From Numida meleagris (lineage: Eukaryota; Chordata; Aves; Galliformes; Numididae), in the NCBI RefSeq assembly GCF_002078875.1, contig NC_034409.1, positions 12,404,434 to 12,468,433 on the forward strand: 64,000 bases of DNA, read 5' to 3'. Made by a program: the position numbers and the translations under genes. The number at the start of each line of letters is the position of its first letter. Positions within the stretch are counted from its first letter, which is position 1. Shown in pieces: positions 37,001-52,000 of this stretch. The notes beneath the pieces were generated by a model. The model was not told the origin of the DNA. It searched no databases and saw only the letters and a list, made by a program, of their open reading frames with translations.

Positions 37001-40000
37001 AACTTGGAGATTTGGGCAATGGGAAAATACCCATCTCCACTCAGACGAACATTAGGAGTAATGAAGTGGAGAGTAAAGCACTGACCTCATCAGGTTATAG
37101 GGTTTTTGCGGTTGATTTTTTGGGGCCAGAATCTCACCTTGAATGAAAAGCCATTTCCTTAACAGATAAACTCTTCATAAGCAGCATATTCTTTCACCCT
37201 GAGAATTTCTTAGGGACGTCTGACCACTAGATTCATATGCACTGCTTCAATTATACGTTAATGGGACTGAATATTTATGTAAAGATGCCATATCTGTAAC
37301 TCTGCTACTACCTTTTTGTTGCTGTTGTTTCTTTAGGATGCATCTGTAGCGCTTTACTGCGTGTAGTCTCAAGCTGCCTTAGCTTATTTGATGTGTTGAA
37401 GTGCGAGAGCTATCCTTTTCATATTAAGTCAAAACTCATGTAGTTCCAAGAAATTTCTAAATGGTTTGGGAAGGTTTACCCTTGAGGAGACAAACTGTGG
37501 TTCTTTGCTGTGCAGCTCAGAGCAATCTGAAAACCCAGTTGTATTCTGGAGGGTCTTAGCTCTTGGAAAGCGCAAACTGGAGATGGCAGACTCCAGCAGA
37601 ATAGAGCTGCTTTTCATTCCCCTCTGTCTCAGCTCTCCAGGGTTAAGGGAAGAGGCGAGGCCTTCATCAAGGTATAACAGACTTTAACTGTGGGTGGATG
37701 TTTCCTTTAGTACAAGCATAGGGAGGAGAGTCTGCAAGACAGTAATCATTAAAAACAATACTAAACAAAGTGTCAAGTTTTGCATTACTCAAAGTTATAA
37801 AGATTTAATGAAAGTGATCCATCGAACTCTCTGCAGGAGACCTGTGTTTGTGTGGCGTTGCTGCTTTCCAGCACCAGTGGTCTCTCGCACTAAGCTTTGA
37901 GTGACTCCTTCCTTTCTTGAGCTTTTGACAGAAGAGTCCAACTGCCTTGAGTGCTGTTTGAGCTTTTGGAGCTGGCAAAAGGGGTGAGATGTAGTTTGAC
38001 ACCCCATCTCAGGGTAGATGTCTGCTTGCAGTTTGAACTGCCGTTGTAGTTGGTGCAGATCTTTCGAAAACTGGAATTTAGAGAAATGGCCACCGGTAGT
38101 GTCCCACCTCCCACAGCCTTTGGGAGAAGGTGTATGAAGTGGAGAAGGTGGACAAATATTCACTAGACTCCACTGACTGAATTGGCCAAAGATGCAAAGG
38201 AGGATTCAAACGTGTAAATTTAGTTCCCTCAATCTGAAAGTGAAGCGCACGCAAGGAATTACTGACATGTTTGCTGTAGTTTCCTGATTTGAGGAATAAA
38301 GTGATCTCTGCAGCCAGTGTGGTATGAGTGGCTGGATGAGAAAGTCCCGGAGGTAAAGGTAGCAAAGTGCACAGCTGTGCTGCAGTTGTTACCTCTCATA
38401 TATCAGTGCAAAGGGGATGCCACTGTTGCTGCTTTTCCTGTTCTTTTACCGCTACAATGTAGTCAGATCTTTCTCGTCTTGGGTGAGTCAGCCGGCAGAA
38501 GAACCAACACCTCGGTTCTTCCTTTATTGGGAAGATTGCTGACATAGTTTATTTGCTTCTACTGTAAGTGTGATCTGTTGGTAGTTTTTTTTATATGCGG
38601 TATGGGTAAGCTGAGATGCATCCTGGAGTGTTCTCACTAAGAACAAATGTATTTTAAGTCAGTACTGCATTAAATATGTGATGCTTCTCTCAGAGGAATT
38701 TGTTCATAGCGTGTGGTACACGTTTATTTCTTTGAGCAATAAAAATTCTGCTCATCAGCTGAAAGAGTTGGTACCCGCTGAGAGGCTATTGATGTTGGTG
38801 GCAATGAGGACATCCTCAGTTGTCTGCCTGCATGGGAACACATGGATGTGCCTGCCCCAAAGCTCAGGTCAGTCTGGGCTGGGTGGTTTGTGTATCGGAG
38901 GGAGCGCACGTATAGCAGCCCACTCTGTAGCTGCATAGCTCTCAGCCAATGACCTGAACAGACGGGGACCTGAGTTATTAATGCTGAGCCTTCTAAATTA
39001 GTTAAATTAGCTGCAGAAACAGCTTGGGATGGTGATACTTTAATGCAGGACTGAAATATTGGCACTGATTTTTTTCTCTCAAAATTGGAATGGTATTTCT
39101 AAAAAAGGAGTCTCTTCATGAGAAAAAAAACAAAAAGCAAGTGTTGGTGGGGTTGTGTCTGCAGTTGTCTTTTTACACTTTACTATTAACAAGGATTCAA
39201 TCCAATTGTTTTCTTTACTGATACAGTCCATTGACAATGTATGCATACAATTTTGTGCCTCTGGATTTTACCTTTTAAAAGGAGTATCTGATGATATTTA
39301 TAAAGAAAGGAAAAGAGTCTTGGTGTATGCATCTTTGTGAATGAGGAGTAGTTTTAGGCCCCAGTTTGACACTTCTTTTAGATTGTTTCAAGGTGTTCTA
39401 AGTGATAACCATTGATTGCTCTTTGCTATTTTGTTTTACTAATGAGTATCATCAAACTAGAAAGCTTACTTGGAGAAAACAGACTGCTTGTACTGTCTGC
39501 AGCTGTTTTTCTGTTTCCTTAAACTAACTTTGGAGAAATCACTGTTACTGTAACTACTAATTCAGGCAAACTACAGATCTTATTCTGTTCCTGAAGGCAG
39601 TTCAACCTCTCTTTTTTTCTCTCTCTCCCTGCTTTCTCTATAAACTATTTATAACTCATGAGCTACCACTGTTGCAAGAACAGCTTATGTGATCCTTTCC
39701 TCTAGGTTTCGTAGCAGCAAACTTTCAGTGACGTTGTTGGTGAGGACAGCGCACAAGCAAGGATGTAAACTAGAAACAGCTGCCCTGGCTTGTCCACCAG
39801 TAAACACAAATGGAAAACAACCTTTACCAAATAGAAGAAAATAAGTCCCATCCCTTAAAACCAGATAAAGGTGGAGAATGAGCTTTGTTGTCAGGCATGT
39901 TTTGGAGTATTGCACGATACCGTAGATTTAAAGTGTCTGTCTTTCCTGACATTGAAAGTTTTGAAAATTGGCTTAAAGGAAGATATCTATAACAGATATG

Positions 40001-43000
40001 CTTCTGTTTTGCAAAGCTGCAGCAAGAATCTTTGCAGAGAAGCTGATAGCAAGTGTATTAGCTTATGCACAGAAGTCAGCACTGACATAGTGCTGCTACC
40101 AGTCTTGTAAAGTGTATTTTTCAGTAGCGTAGTACAGTGGGTAAGAGTTTCAGACGCTTTTGGAAAGAATGGCTGTTTGTGAAATAACTTCCTTAATATT
40201 AAGTTAGTAGGCTTGAGGCTTGCATCTTAATATAAAGACATTTTGTTTTCCTTGTTTAAATTACAAGTCAGAGAATTTTGTCATTGCCGCAGCAGTAATG
40301 AGGTATTTGCAAATAGACCTTTGAGAAAGAGAATACTCACGCTTTTGTTTTAACATCACAAAACAAGATGCCATAGCTTTGTAAATAACCATAGATTTCT
40401 ACTTTCTCCCCCCACCCCTCAAGCAGTAGTTAAAAACAAAGATGTTTACTGTTTGAGTACAAGGCTATGTAGATGGATGTAATTTCAGTTTAGTGCATGT
40501 ACCTAGAGTACGCAAATGAATTTCAGCTTAATTTGAAATAGAGTGTATACTGCAGGGCAGAATTTAATTTTTTTAAATTAAAACATAGTTTGAAAATTTA
40601 AAGCATGGTAAAAAGTACCAGGAAGAAAGTTGTCTTCTGTAAAGTCTTAGGAGCGTCCAAAAGAAAATCATTGTATGTCTTTACCAATAAGCAGCAGGGT
40701 GATGGTGTAATTTGAGCTCATGAAATGTATTTAGCCGTTAAATAATTGTTTCCTAAGGTAGAGCTGAAATCCTTTTTCCAGCTTGCAGCCAGATCACTGG
40801 AACCTGTGTTTGATGATGTTTCTGTGCTCCATTTTGGAGCAGTGACCAAAGTGAGGTCTGGACTCCCAGCCTGCAATCTTCCTGGGGCCAGCGTAGATTC
40901 AGCTGAATGGTTTGGCTGTGTGACTGGTGCCACGCTCAGGGTTTTGGGTTCTGTGATCTCAGATGCACCTTTTAAAGACCAAGCGTGTTCACACAGCATG
41001 GGGCACGCCTCACCAGGTGTGATCATTGGAAGTTCCCTTCCAATTCAAGCCATCCTGTGATCCCCTTTCGTTCTTATAGAGTTATCTCTTCCTTGCCATA
41101 CTGCCTATAACTAAAAACAGCTGAGAACCGAAGTGAGAGGGGGGCATGTGTCATATGGCACAGCTTGTGGGCAGTGGATTGGCTGTGTTTCAGCTTTGTC
41201 CCATGTGTTAATTCTAAAACAGGAAAAAAAAAGTCATTGTTCTCATTCTTGCCTCCTCTTCTTGGAATGAGACAATTAACTGCCAGGGAAGTGTAAGTGG
41301 ATGTATGTCAGTGAAAGGGGAGAAAAAAGAGGAGAGAGGGGTATGAAAAAAATCACCAAAAATTGTGTTAAAAATTTTATGTGCATTGTCAGTGTTAATT
41401 GTTTTCATCCATAGGGAAATGAGAGAAATACTCATATTGGATTGCATGACCTTCAAACTAAAGAAAATGAGGTGAGACCAATACTTTTGCCTGGTGGGGA
41501 CAGCGCTGTAGCATTTTGCATTTTGATGCCTTACAACACAGTATGTTATGTCCATAAGGAATTTTAGGTTTGTTTGAAACAGAGGAGAGAATGGAAAGGT
41601 TCTCAAATTATGCTCAGTACTATTAAGATTAAAGAACCTCTGAATGACTTGAGCAGTACAGCGTCATGCCTTCAGTCTTTATTTCTGTACAACTAACTGA
41701 AGACCTCTCCTTGCTCTGAGCGTATGTCCTTAAAAGTAAATGTTTTTCTGATTTGTTATGTGTACCTCTTCGGTCTGTCTGTGCTTCCATTTATGAGAAA
41801 TGGTTCTAAAATGGAAAGTACTGCAGTTGAGTGGTTGGAACCATGATGGTGGTCCCTCGCAGATGTCCCCGTAACGGTACGAAATAGGTGACATTTCTTA
41901 TTAATGTAAAAGTTTGCTGTGCAGCTCCAGTGGCAACATGGAGCTCAAAAGAGCTAGTAAGAAACAAACAAATGAGGTAAAGAAGTGGTACAATTGAGGC
42001 TTAAAATGTGGTTCTTCTGGCCTTGGAATTATTTGCTTTTGAAATAAAAAAAGATGTACTGGGTAGCAATGTTTTCCTAGGGAGGAGTAATTAAAGATTT
42101 TCTTTATGTAGCTAAAATATAATTTATCATTAATGTATCTCTCTATAGCATCTCTATACGTTTGAGAAAGATCTACGCATAATCAGTTGTTCAATCAACA
42201 GTGAGAGGACATTACTGGGTAAATATGTTTCATCAATTTTTTTTGTATGGCAAAGATGATTGAGTTTAGTAGTACGTTGCATTTGTGTCTAGAATTACTT
42301 CAGTCTGTTTTGAACCATATGTTGCTCACCGCAGTCTGTGCGTTTGAATGGATGCATCACCAAAGACTGTAGTTGATGTACAATCAGTACAGCTGTTGTT
42401 TTTGCTGTTTTATTGAAACAAAAATCTAAAATACCCTTTGTTCACTTCCCTCGCTTGCATTTATATACACCTCCTACATGTAGTGGAGCTCCTACTCGTC
42501 CTTAAAATACAGATTTTTTTTTTGGTATAAGTTTTGTGATATTTATTCTCCAAGAATGTTCAATAAGATTAATAGCAAATATGCATGGTTGCTGTGTTTT
42601 TTCTCTTGCTTAGCGGTCAGCTTCCGTCAGTATACAGAAGAAGAAAGAGCGACTCAGCTATTACAGTCAGGTAGTGCAAGTGCATTGTTTTAAACTGTTA
42701 GAAGTATTTTTTTTCCTTACTTTTTCTATTTTCCTTTTTTTATTACTTCTCCCTTAGCAATAAAATTGTGTATTGTAAGAAAAGAAAGTTACCTGAAACT
42801 TGTTCTTTTTGCAGCATCCAAGTATTTAACCTTGTTAATTGAAATTCATCCCATTAATAATGTGAGAGTCCTGAAGGCTGTGGATAGCTGTGTTCGAGTA
42901 CAGGTAAATCATTCAAATAGTCTAAATACAAACTTTTAAAATTTACTGTAAAAAAGTGATTGAGTGCAGAAATGTCTCCTGTTTCTTGGAACTGTTATAG

Positions 43001-46000
43001 AGATAGCATGCCAGTGTTTTCATAAATCTGAAAAGATGAGAAACATCATAAAATGTTTGAGATAGAATGTTTCTCTTACCGTGAAGCCTACTTCTTTTTT
43101 TAACCTGGCTCTCCAATCCACCTAAGCCTTCAGTAATAGTGACTGATAACTCATAGTCTGTAATAATAGATCTTTTTATTAATTGAATATCATGGCATGT
43201 GCTTGGCTTTATTTAAACATATATAACTGTTTGGCTAAATAAGTATTTTAGGTAAGTGTTGTAAACAACTTTGGTTATTTACTTACTTCTGTGAAACTTC
43301 CTGTATAGTTTCTTTATCCAGGGGAAGACAGAAATACTTCTACCGAAAGTCATCTTTTGCTCATTTCAGAAGATAAATGTGAGTTAATATTTTTGAGAGT
43401 ACGTTGTCATTTTTTTTTACTTTAAGGTGATCGTTGTGGGTTATCTTTTCGTAACATTTATTGGGGGGAAAAAAAACATTGAAAATAAGGTTAACCATTC
43501 TAGGTATCCTGAATGTCTTTGAAAACCTGTGTGCTTCAATGAGTTTTTTTTCAGCATTAGCAGAATGACCAACTTTGCATTTTTTTTTCCTTAGTTCATG
43601 CATTCATCAGTCATCTTAATTTTTAGAAAAGCTGAATTAGACTTTTGTAGCTGTTTGTATACATTCAGAGCAGCCCAGTTCATTATGACAAATGGTTTCT
43701 GATTTAATAGCATAACAAACGGGATAAAAAAGGGACAAAAGTGCCTTGCATTCAGCCAACTTTACATGTTCAGCCTCACGTAGTGGGAATTTCACCCTGA
43801 TGAGGGTGAGCGGATAGAGGGGGACACTTGCAAAAGGCAGTTCATCCCTCTTACCTTTACTTTCTATCAAAGAATGAGATGGCTTTTCCCATCTTTTTGG
43901 AGAGACCCATCTTTGGTACTAAGCTAGATCCCAACTATAGGTAGCTGGAGTTATGTAGGCAGAGTTCCTCTCATTATCCATTCACATGGTACTTTGAACT
44001 TTATCAGTCCCTTTTATAACGTCAATGGGATGAATTTGGAATCCCTCACAATGAGCAGCCTACCAGTAACAGTTTGGAGTTCGGCATGGGAAAGGCTTGG
44101 GAGGTGGTAATCCTGCTAGGAAGTGAAACAGGGCTGGGGACTTTCCCTGCAAGCCCACTGCTTGGTTTGGTTTGGCATGTTGCATTTAGTGCTCTTTGAA
44201 TGGTGCTGCGCTGAGGTGAGCGGAGGCCTACTTCCAGTGGCTGGTATGGCTGCCACCGCCCGCTCTTAGGAAGGGAGGAGTCCAGGTCTCTGCATAGATG
44301 CCTGTGTTCACACATCACTTATTTTATTTCCTCTTGCACTGAGTTGAACTTTCCTGGGTCAAATGTGTTCTCATAGTGTTCTAAGAGATGAGATGAATTA
44401 ACTATATAAAAACATATAAAAATGAATGTCTTTAAAGGAATGTCTTGTGTTGTTTTTAAAGATATTGAACAATTTGATATTCACGTTGTTGCAGAAGAGG
44501 AACACAAAGTGGTAAGTCTTGAAAAATCTGGAGGTTTGAGGGCTTTTTTGTTTTAATTGAAAGTTTAAGTGTTTGGTTGTCTGGATGTTAGAATTCGGAA
44601 GAAGAAATAGTACATATTTATTTTTAAATCATTCAATATATTTGCAGAATCACCTTTCGAATTTTTCTTCTATATGCCCACGTGTCCCAGGAAAGAATTT
44701 ATTTAAAACAAACCCTTAAAACCATAAGTACTGTGAATGTTCCAATCTCTTTTTTCACTGTAATCGTTATTTTTTTCATGTTTCAAACATCATTGCTTTT
44801 AGGGGAGGTGTATTTTGCATGGTAGTTGACAGTGGAATAACGAATGAGTGTAACCAGAAGAATCAGATAAATCTAGTGTCCTTCTTGCAGATCTGTGTTG
44901 TGTTGACATGAAATATCCCTCCATCTTTCAAAAGCACATTTGTACAGTCCTAAAAATTGTACAAAATTTTAGCTTTTACTCTGCTACCAGTACTCTCTGT
45001 CACGTGAGCAAGGTTTTAGTTAGAAATCCTTTTCAGAGCTAACGCATCTTCCCTAAATAGTTAATGTGGCTGGTTCTAAACTGACTGTGGTATTTCACTC
45101 TTCACCTCTTCTCTTTGATGAAGGGTGACATCTGTTTTTCTTCATGCACTTTGAGCAGCAAAAGTGGTGAATTTCTTGTAGTCAGGGATATCTCAGAATG
45201 TTTGACAGTTGGAATACACTGAAAACTGATCTTGAACTTGAGCATCTTGCATGCGGCAGAGGTGGTTCTGCTGCTGCTAACAAGTAGCATGTTCCCTTCA
45301 AGCACCATAGTATTTGAGCCCTTCTGTCATTGCTTTTCTCTTTAAAGGAAACTCAGTGTGTAATCATCGATACAGAACTGCTTGATGACCTCTAATGTTC
45401 TTTCTTTCCTTTTAGGTGATTCAGAACTCAGGTCAGCTTCCAAGAGCCAGAGTTGCAGATGATCTCATTTGGGCACAGTGGGATATGACAGAACAAAGAC
45501 TCTTCTACATTGTTCCAAAGGTGAACTGAATGTCATTCCACTTTTTTTTTTTTGAGTGTATGGGGTAATAACAGCGTGAATTGGGTTTTCATTATAGCAG
45601 TCTGTCTTGTCAGTGTCCCAAAGAACTCAAATCAAAAGCGACACTTGCCTTAACTGCCGTTTGTCTGCATGCAAGAAGTCTGATAGTCTAAGTGGTTCCT
45701 ATAAAGATTGGTGCATTTGATAGTTTTCTTTGCTTTAAAAAGGTCTTTTGTTCAAAAGGATCTAAACCTACTAAAAACTGGTCAGTATATTCCGTCTTTT
45801 CTACAGAGTTCATGTTTAGAAAGTACGTTGTGTGCAGACTTGTTAAGTACACCAAATGAGGACAAGTTCATGGCTAGAAATGCCCAAATTCTTCACTTTT
45901 TTTTCTTTTTGTTTTGACCGAAGGACTATTTGCACTTGATGTATTCTGTGTAAACGAAAATCTGCTTTTCTCACCTCTTAGCCACCAAAAATATGTGTTA

Positions 46001-49000
46001 GGAAATAACAGGAAGTGAACTGTGGTGGAGAAATGTATTCCTGGTTTGTTACTGAGATACCCTTTTTGAACTGACCAAAACCAGATACGGTTCCTTTTGT
46101 CTCAGAGGTGGCTGTGGAAAAGTATTTTTAACCTACTGGAGAAAGGGGGAGCGTGTATGAGACATGAGCTTCAAGTGGGGGCCCACGCAATTAGAGGTGA
46201 TTGGTAGATAATGATCTAGGACAGGAAGGAAGTTTGTCAGAGTGTTATTGTGGGGGGTTATATGTGGTTTTATATCTTCTTTTGTCCCCTAATTTCTACA
46301 GATTTGTTAACAAAGAGGCATGTGTGTGGAACGCTGAGTTGTCCAGTCACTTCAGTTTGTGGGATATACTTAATTTTTTATTAATTACAAAACATATCCT
46401 CTTAATTGTAGGAGTCAAGGAGTACTTTAAAATGTGTCCAGTTTTACCCTGATGAAAATTTTAACTCAACAGTAAGTCATTAGTATTTTATTATATGATA
46501 GTTTTGAGTTGGTTGTAATTTTGTCTTCCAAGCACTAATAATGAGATCAATTTCAGTGTCTGTATAATCTCCAATAATAGACGTTTTGCAGAGGGAGACT
46601 GGTTTTGGATTTCCTTTTTGGGAGGGAGGATGTTTGTTCTTGTTTTAGATTATTTTCAAGAATATATTCCAATTCAGATTATGCCATAGTGAGGTAATTT
46701 CAGTGCTGTTACACAGCTACTGACCTAGAAGTAAGTAACATTCATTACGTTATGCTGATACTGTACTCAAGTGTTGAAAAGTGGGGTTATCAAACTCACT
46801 TGACAAAAACTGGACTACTGTGGCAGTTTTAGGGGAGAAGATCTGTTGCTATCGAAAGACAGAGATCAGAACATAAAAATTACAATTATTGAACATATAA
46901 TTGTTAGTATACTTCTATCCCAGCAGCTGAAATTCGTTCTAATGCAAATTACTTGGAGTTGATAAAGATATTTTTAAAGAATCTCTTTTCAGATTGATTT
47001 TTGTGGTGGTGATTAGATAAATTTCTTTGTTAAAATGCTGAATCTGTTGGAACATGTGTGACACATTTCACTGGGATGAAGTATTAAGCATAGTTCAGTA
47101 ATTGTACTGACTTCAGTAAATGACAGGTTCTTTATTTTGGTTAACAGCTGGAATCACAACTGGATATTTCTGTAAATGACACACGAGTAAAGTAAGTTTT
47201 TTTTGTTTTCCTTTTTATGTATGGTCTAATACTTTATAAACCTAGCTAAATTTACTGTTAGAACCACATATCTGTGTTTGGAGTTACCTACTTGGGCCTG
47301 GAACATAACAGTAACAGGAACACTGTGTCCAAACCTCTTATTTTCCTCAAGGATAACAGGAAAATTTAATTCAGCCCTTGAATGTTTCTTTGGTACTATT
47401 TATGAGAATAATTTTTCTGGAGAGTTAGCGATAGGTTAAGGAGTCCTTCTTCTGAGTATTTGGTACCTACTTAAAGGGATTTGTTTTGTTGTTGGCCATG
47501 CTGTAGTAGTGATGTTGAGATTCCTGTCAAGGGAAGCTCCCAGTTTTCAATTGTTGTGTTACATGTTTTACTGGGGAGTTAACCAGATTGGTAACTCCTT
47601 TTTATTGTCCATGAGGCAGTGCCTGTGTTCTTTTTATTCTCCAGCTTGCTGTTTCCAAGCAGCCTGCAGTTTCAAAGGCTAAGACTCATCTGATTCTGTG
47701 TCTGCAGCGCACATGAGTGCATTTGAGCTTGTCTCCTTGAAGCTTCCTTTGAAGTGAGGCAGATCTAGTCAGAATAGTCACTCAGTCACATACATCTCAT
47801 CCTCATCTTTCTACACGCAGTTGAATTTATGTTCCAAAAGGGCCTGTGCTTCTTCATCAATAAAAAGGGAGGTGAAAGCTACAAGTTCAGATACCAACAA
47901 CTGAAGGCAGTTGACTTACGTCCTGAACAGAACATCTCAGAAAGCTCAGTACAGTGCCACTGCACATGTAGGTTGCCCTAAATGAGCAATACATACTTTC
48001 GTAGTTAGTACTGAAAAAATCCAAGTCTTGTAAGAGCTTCAATACTACATATATACATATATTTTTATACATATTTGTGTGTATATATATATATATGTAT
48101 ATATATAAATTCTTGCAGAAAACCATATAGGAGCAAAATCACATTGGTTTCATTTCCCTCTGCCCCACCCAATCAATAAACCCCAAACCCCCCAAAATCC
48201 CTTAAATAAATAAAAAAGCCCAAAGCAGATGGACTGCAGTTTTCCATTGCATGTTCCATCTGGGAAACATGATACTTGTTTCTTTCAAAGACGAGAACGG
48301 GAACGTCATGGAACTGCATTAGGGGAGGAGGTTCAGACTGGGTATTAGGAATAAGTTCTCCAGTGGGTGTTCAGGCCCTGGAACAGGCTTCCAAAGGGCA
48401 GTGGTCACGGCCCCAAGCTGCTGGAGTTCAAGGAGTGTTTGGACAACCCTCACAGACATAGGGTTTGATTTTTAGGTAGGTCTGTGTGGTGCCAGAAATT
48501 TGACTCGATGATCTTTGTGGGTCTCTTCCAACTTGGGATGTTCTGTTATTCCATGAAAAGCCGTTAAAGTACAGCTAGCACAAGACTGAAAAAGAGTGTC
48601 ATGGTAGCATAGGTTCCATGTGAGTGTGATTTTGTCCTTTCCTTTTCAAGTACATCCACTGAAATTGGTGTGCTTACTTGCAGATTTAAATGTAGCTTTA
48701 GAGGTATGTGAATGGTGCAGCTGGGCTGCAAAGTCTTCTGAGTTGTCAGGCATGATAAGTTACTGGATTTTTGATGCTTCATCAGAACTTACTTACATTT
48801 CTAAGTATAGGAATGGTTGGATTATACTGCAATAAGTGAATATGAAATCATGCAGTTGTATTAAAAAATAATTTCTACTAACAGTGCAGCCTTTTGTTTC
48901 TCTTTTCTAGCAACATTGAGATCATTGGTTGGAGCCTGATTTAACTTGCATTAGAGAATATTTGATTATAATTCAATAATATGTTTTCATTACATTATGA

Positions 49001-52000
49001 CTGTTCTCATGGTCTTTGTGTTGTGATAAATCCCTGTGGATGAAGAACTGATTTATTTAGTGATCTTTGTTTGCTCACAGACTTGTGAATTTTGGATACG
49101 ATGACTGTAAAGACCAAGATGTAGCATCTAAGTCTTTGAATCTTCAGGTTTTTACAAGTAAAGCAGGTAATGAATAAATACAAATATTGTCATATTACAA
49201 CGATCTCAACGTGTAATTGTCATATAGTATAATCATAATTGATAACTAAGGCTTTCTTTGTAATACATTATATATATTTTTTAGTTGTTTTTTTTTTATA
49301 CAAGTGTGAGACTTCTTTATTCCTTAGATTATACTTGACAGAAAACTGAGGAGAAGATGGCAGCTGTGCACTACTAGTTTATCGCTGAGTTTATTTACCC
49401 TCTGAAAGCTGCATAGGAAGTTGAGCTGAAGACTAACTTGGGTTTTATATATTAACAGTAAGAATAAAGCAGTCATCCAGGAATCTTCTGGTAGCCCAGC
49501 TCCAAAAAAACTGATGTAATGTGCACGTACAGCAAAACAGGTCCAAGCTTGTGATACTAAACTTAGTACGTGATACTCAGTGATTTAATATGTAAGTGTT
49601 GCTATGGTCCTTAAACCTTTAGGATTCGGGAGTCTCCCTGCATCCTAATGCATGTTATGAGTTGGTGGTTGTTTTCTTTTTTTATTAAATACTGGACTCA
49701 AGAGACATCTGTTCATCACAGATGCCTGCAATTTCAGTTTCTAAATTAGACCATACGGCCAAGCAGAGATGGTATATGATTAACCTTTAAATGGTCTGCA
49801 GAGTTAGATGGAGGTGCGATGTGTTGCACAAATGCTTTTGCATCTTGCTTTTTCAGGATGCTTTTATGCGCTCAGGTGAATTGCTGAGGTATTTCCTGGC
49901 TGTATTGAAGTGACTATTAATGCAAATAAAGTGAAATATAGTTTCCCTTTTTCTTACAAAGGCAGATAGTACAGTTAAAAAGATTAGAGGGAAGGAATTA
50001 GAGGTAAGAGAAAACCACATTTCCATCTATCAAATACAGGGTACATTAATTTTGTTCTGTTAGGACGACAAAGTATTTTTTTAGTCGCATTTCGTATACA
50101 AACTGCCTGTACAATAATGGAACAAGTTATTGATTTGTGTATACGTGTTTCTTTTTTAAGCTGCAGTTTGCTGAGGTTATTTTAGATTCAAGCACAACCT
50201 TGAAATTCAGTCTTCCTCCCTCTAGACAATTGTTTGATTACCCTAAAGTAGAATGTTTTTTTTTTCCAGCAGGGAACACCATATTTAAGTTCTTTGTGGA
50301 ACCTTTCACAAGTTGAACATTGTGCTTAATGTAAAACATAATTTGGCAATTACACTTACCGAGTCACTTCATTGTATTTGGCTCTTCGCTGAATGTTGTT
50401 TGAAAGTGAGGATTACATTGTACAATTCGTTTTGAGTAATGACAATTTGGAACAAATGGTTTTGGTACTCAGATCTTATGTGGTTGTTGAAGGACAGTGC
50501 GGGTAATCACGCTGGAGTTCCCTTTTGTATTTCTCGTTTGTGGTAGTTTACAAGATGACTGCAGGCTCTTTGAGGCACGAACTATGCCCTCTGTGGAACT
50601 GCTAGCATGCTTCAACTGTTGATGCTGATATACCTATTTGTATCATTTAGATATCCCTGGCAGAGAATAATTGGCATAACTTCATAATGGAATATTCTGT
50701 GTAATTTCCCCTTTAATTGTTACTGACCACCACCAAGCTGAACTCAGAATGAAATCACTCTTTCTTTCTCAAAATTCTGCAGTAAAAGAAAAGTAGCCCT
50801 GTTCCTTAGCGCAAACAAGACAAAATGTCTCCAGATAAGATCTCCTATGTACTTCCAGATTAGCTGAGATCAAGCAGTTCTGGTCTCAGAATTAACTTTG
50901 TGTGTTCAGAGTTCAATTGTTATTTAAACAGCACTGGACTGTAAAGTTTTCTTTTAACACTTTAGAAGTACCTTTCAGTTGAGTTTGCTTGGTATTGAAA
51001 AAAATGCAGGAAGTAAGATGACATAAACTTGGAATTACTCTTACCTAAATTTACCTGCCTAAAAACTAAGCATCTGAACTATAATTGTGGAGAGAAATAG
51101 GCATCTCCAGAGGATGGTTGCTTCTATCTGTATTTCCTCTGTGGAGAGGAAGTCTAAATGAGAGATGTTTGGGTGGCTGAAGTTGGGTGAAGCAAGTCAC
51201 TCCTGTGCCAGTACAACTAGGTAAACTAGTGCAGTGTCATCTTCAAATTGTGGAGCTCAAATGCCACGTGGAGAAATTTTTACAGCCTTACATCTGTTCT
51301 GCATGAACGAGAATCAGGAGTTTGAAGTTAAGGTTCCTACAGAAAACCATCTGTCTTCAAGTGTACTTTATGTGAGACTTACTGTTTCAGTGGTATGATG
51401 ATTGTTTCTGAAGTGGCAGAGCTGTAGTTGTTTTCTTAATACTGCCAGATGCAGTAACTCACTGCTACCTAGAGTGTTAGTTTTAAATGCTGCTTTTTTC
51501 CTTTGTTGTGATTGAGGTATTCTTCCCCTTTTATTTCTGGAAAGATGAGAGTCTGTCCAAATATGTCTTCACGTGAGTCTTCTGACATTGTGGCATTCAG
51601 CTCCAGCTCATCTGTTTGCAATGGATTTTGAAATTGACAGTACAGACTTGGTTACGCAAAGGCAGAAAGCGTTTACCGTATAGGTGCAATAGGATGACAG
51701 AACAAGCCTTCCCTGCATCAATACACCCCAACTCTCATTTGCAAAGATCACTGGTAAGGATAAGAAAGGAATTTGTCTCATGTTCTCAGTCTTTGACTGC
51801 ACTAATGGCACTGTCAAGACAGTATCAGATGTAATACTGCTTGGACAGTTGCTGATCTGAGACGTTTATGTTTTCATCTGTGTTAACGAAGCACCATTTG
51901 GTATTTCCTATTGTTTGTAGTTCAAGTTATTGATATTTGGACCAGTATCCTAGTGGTGAATATATACGTCTCATTAACAGTTGCTCATAGCCACTGTTTT

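Larger units (their letters stand above)
41472..47147 (+). other. GSAP: GSAP introns 3-10
   Basis: Eight introns of 677, 395, 144, 405, 1083, 904, 891 and 676 bases separate exons 3-11. They contain homopolymer T-runs next to acceptors but no recognisable repeats, RNA genes or further exons. Confidence 0.8.
47192..49080 (+). other. GSAP: GSAP intron 11
   Basis: This 1.89-kb intron contains a TA-rich microsatellite (48,046-48,109) and a CR1 3' end (48,287-48,556). Nothing else was recognised. Confidence 0.8.

Noticed and set aside
37795..39065. Cluster of 60-122-codon frames in GSAP intron 2
   Set aside because: Frames overlap on both strands, show no known motif and share no splice pattern with GSAP.
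48276..48461. 61-codon frame in GSAP intron 11
   Set aside because: It lies within the CR1 3' end and is a by-product of the repeat.
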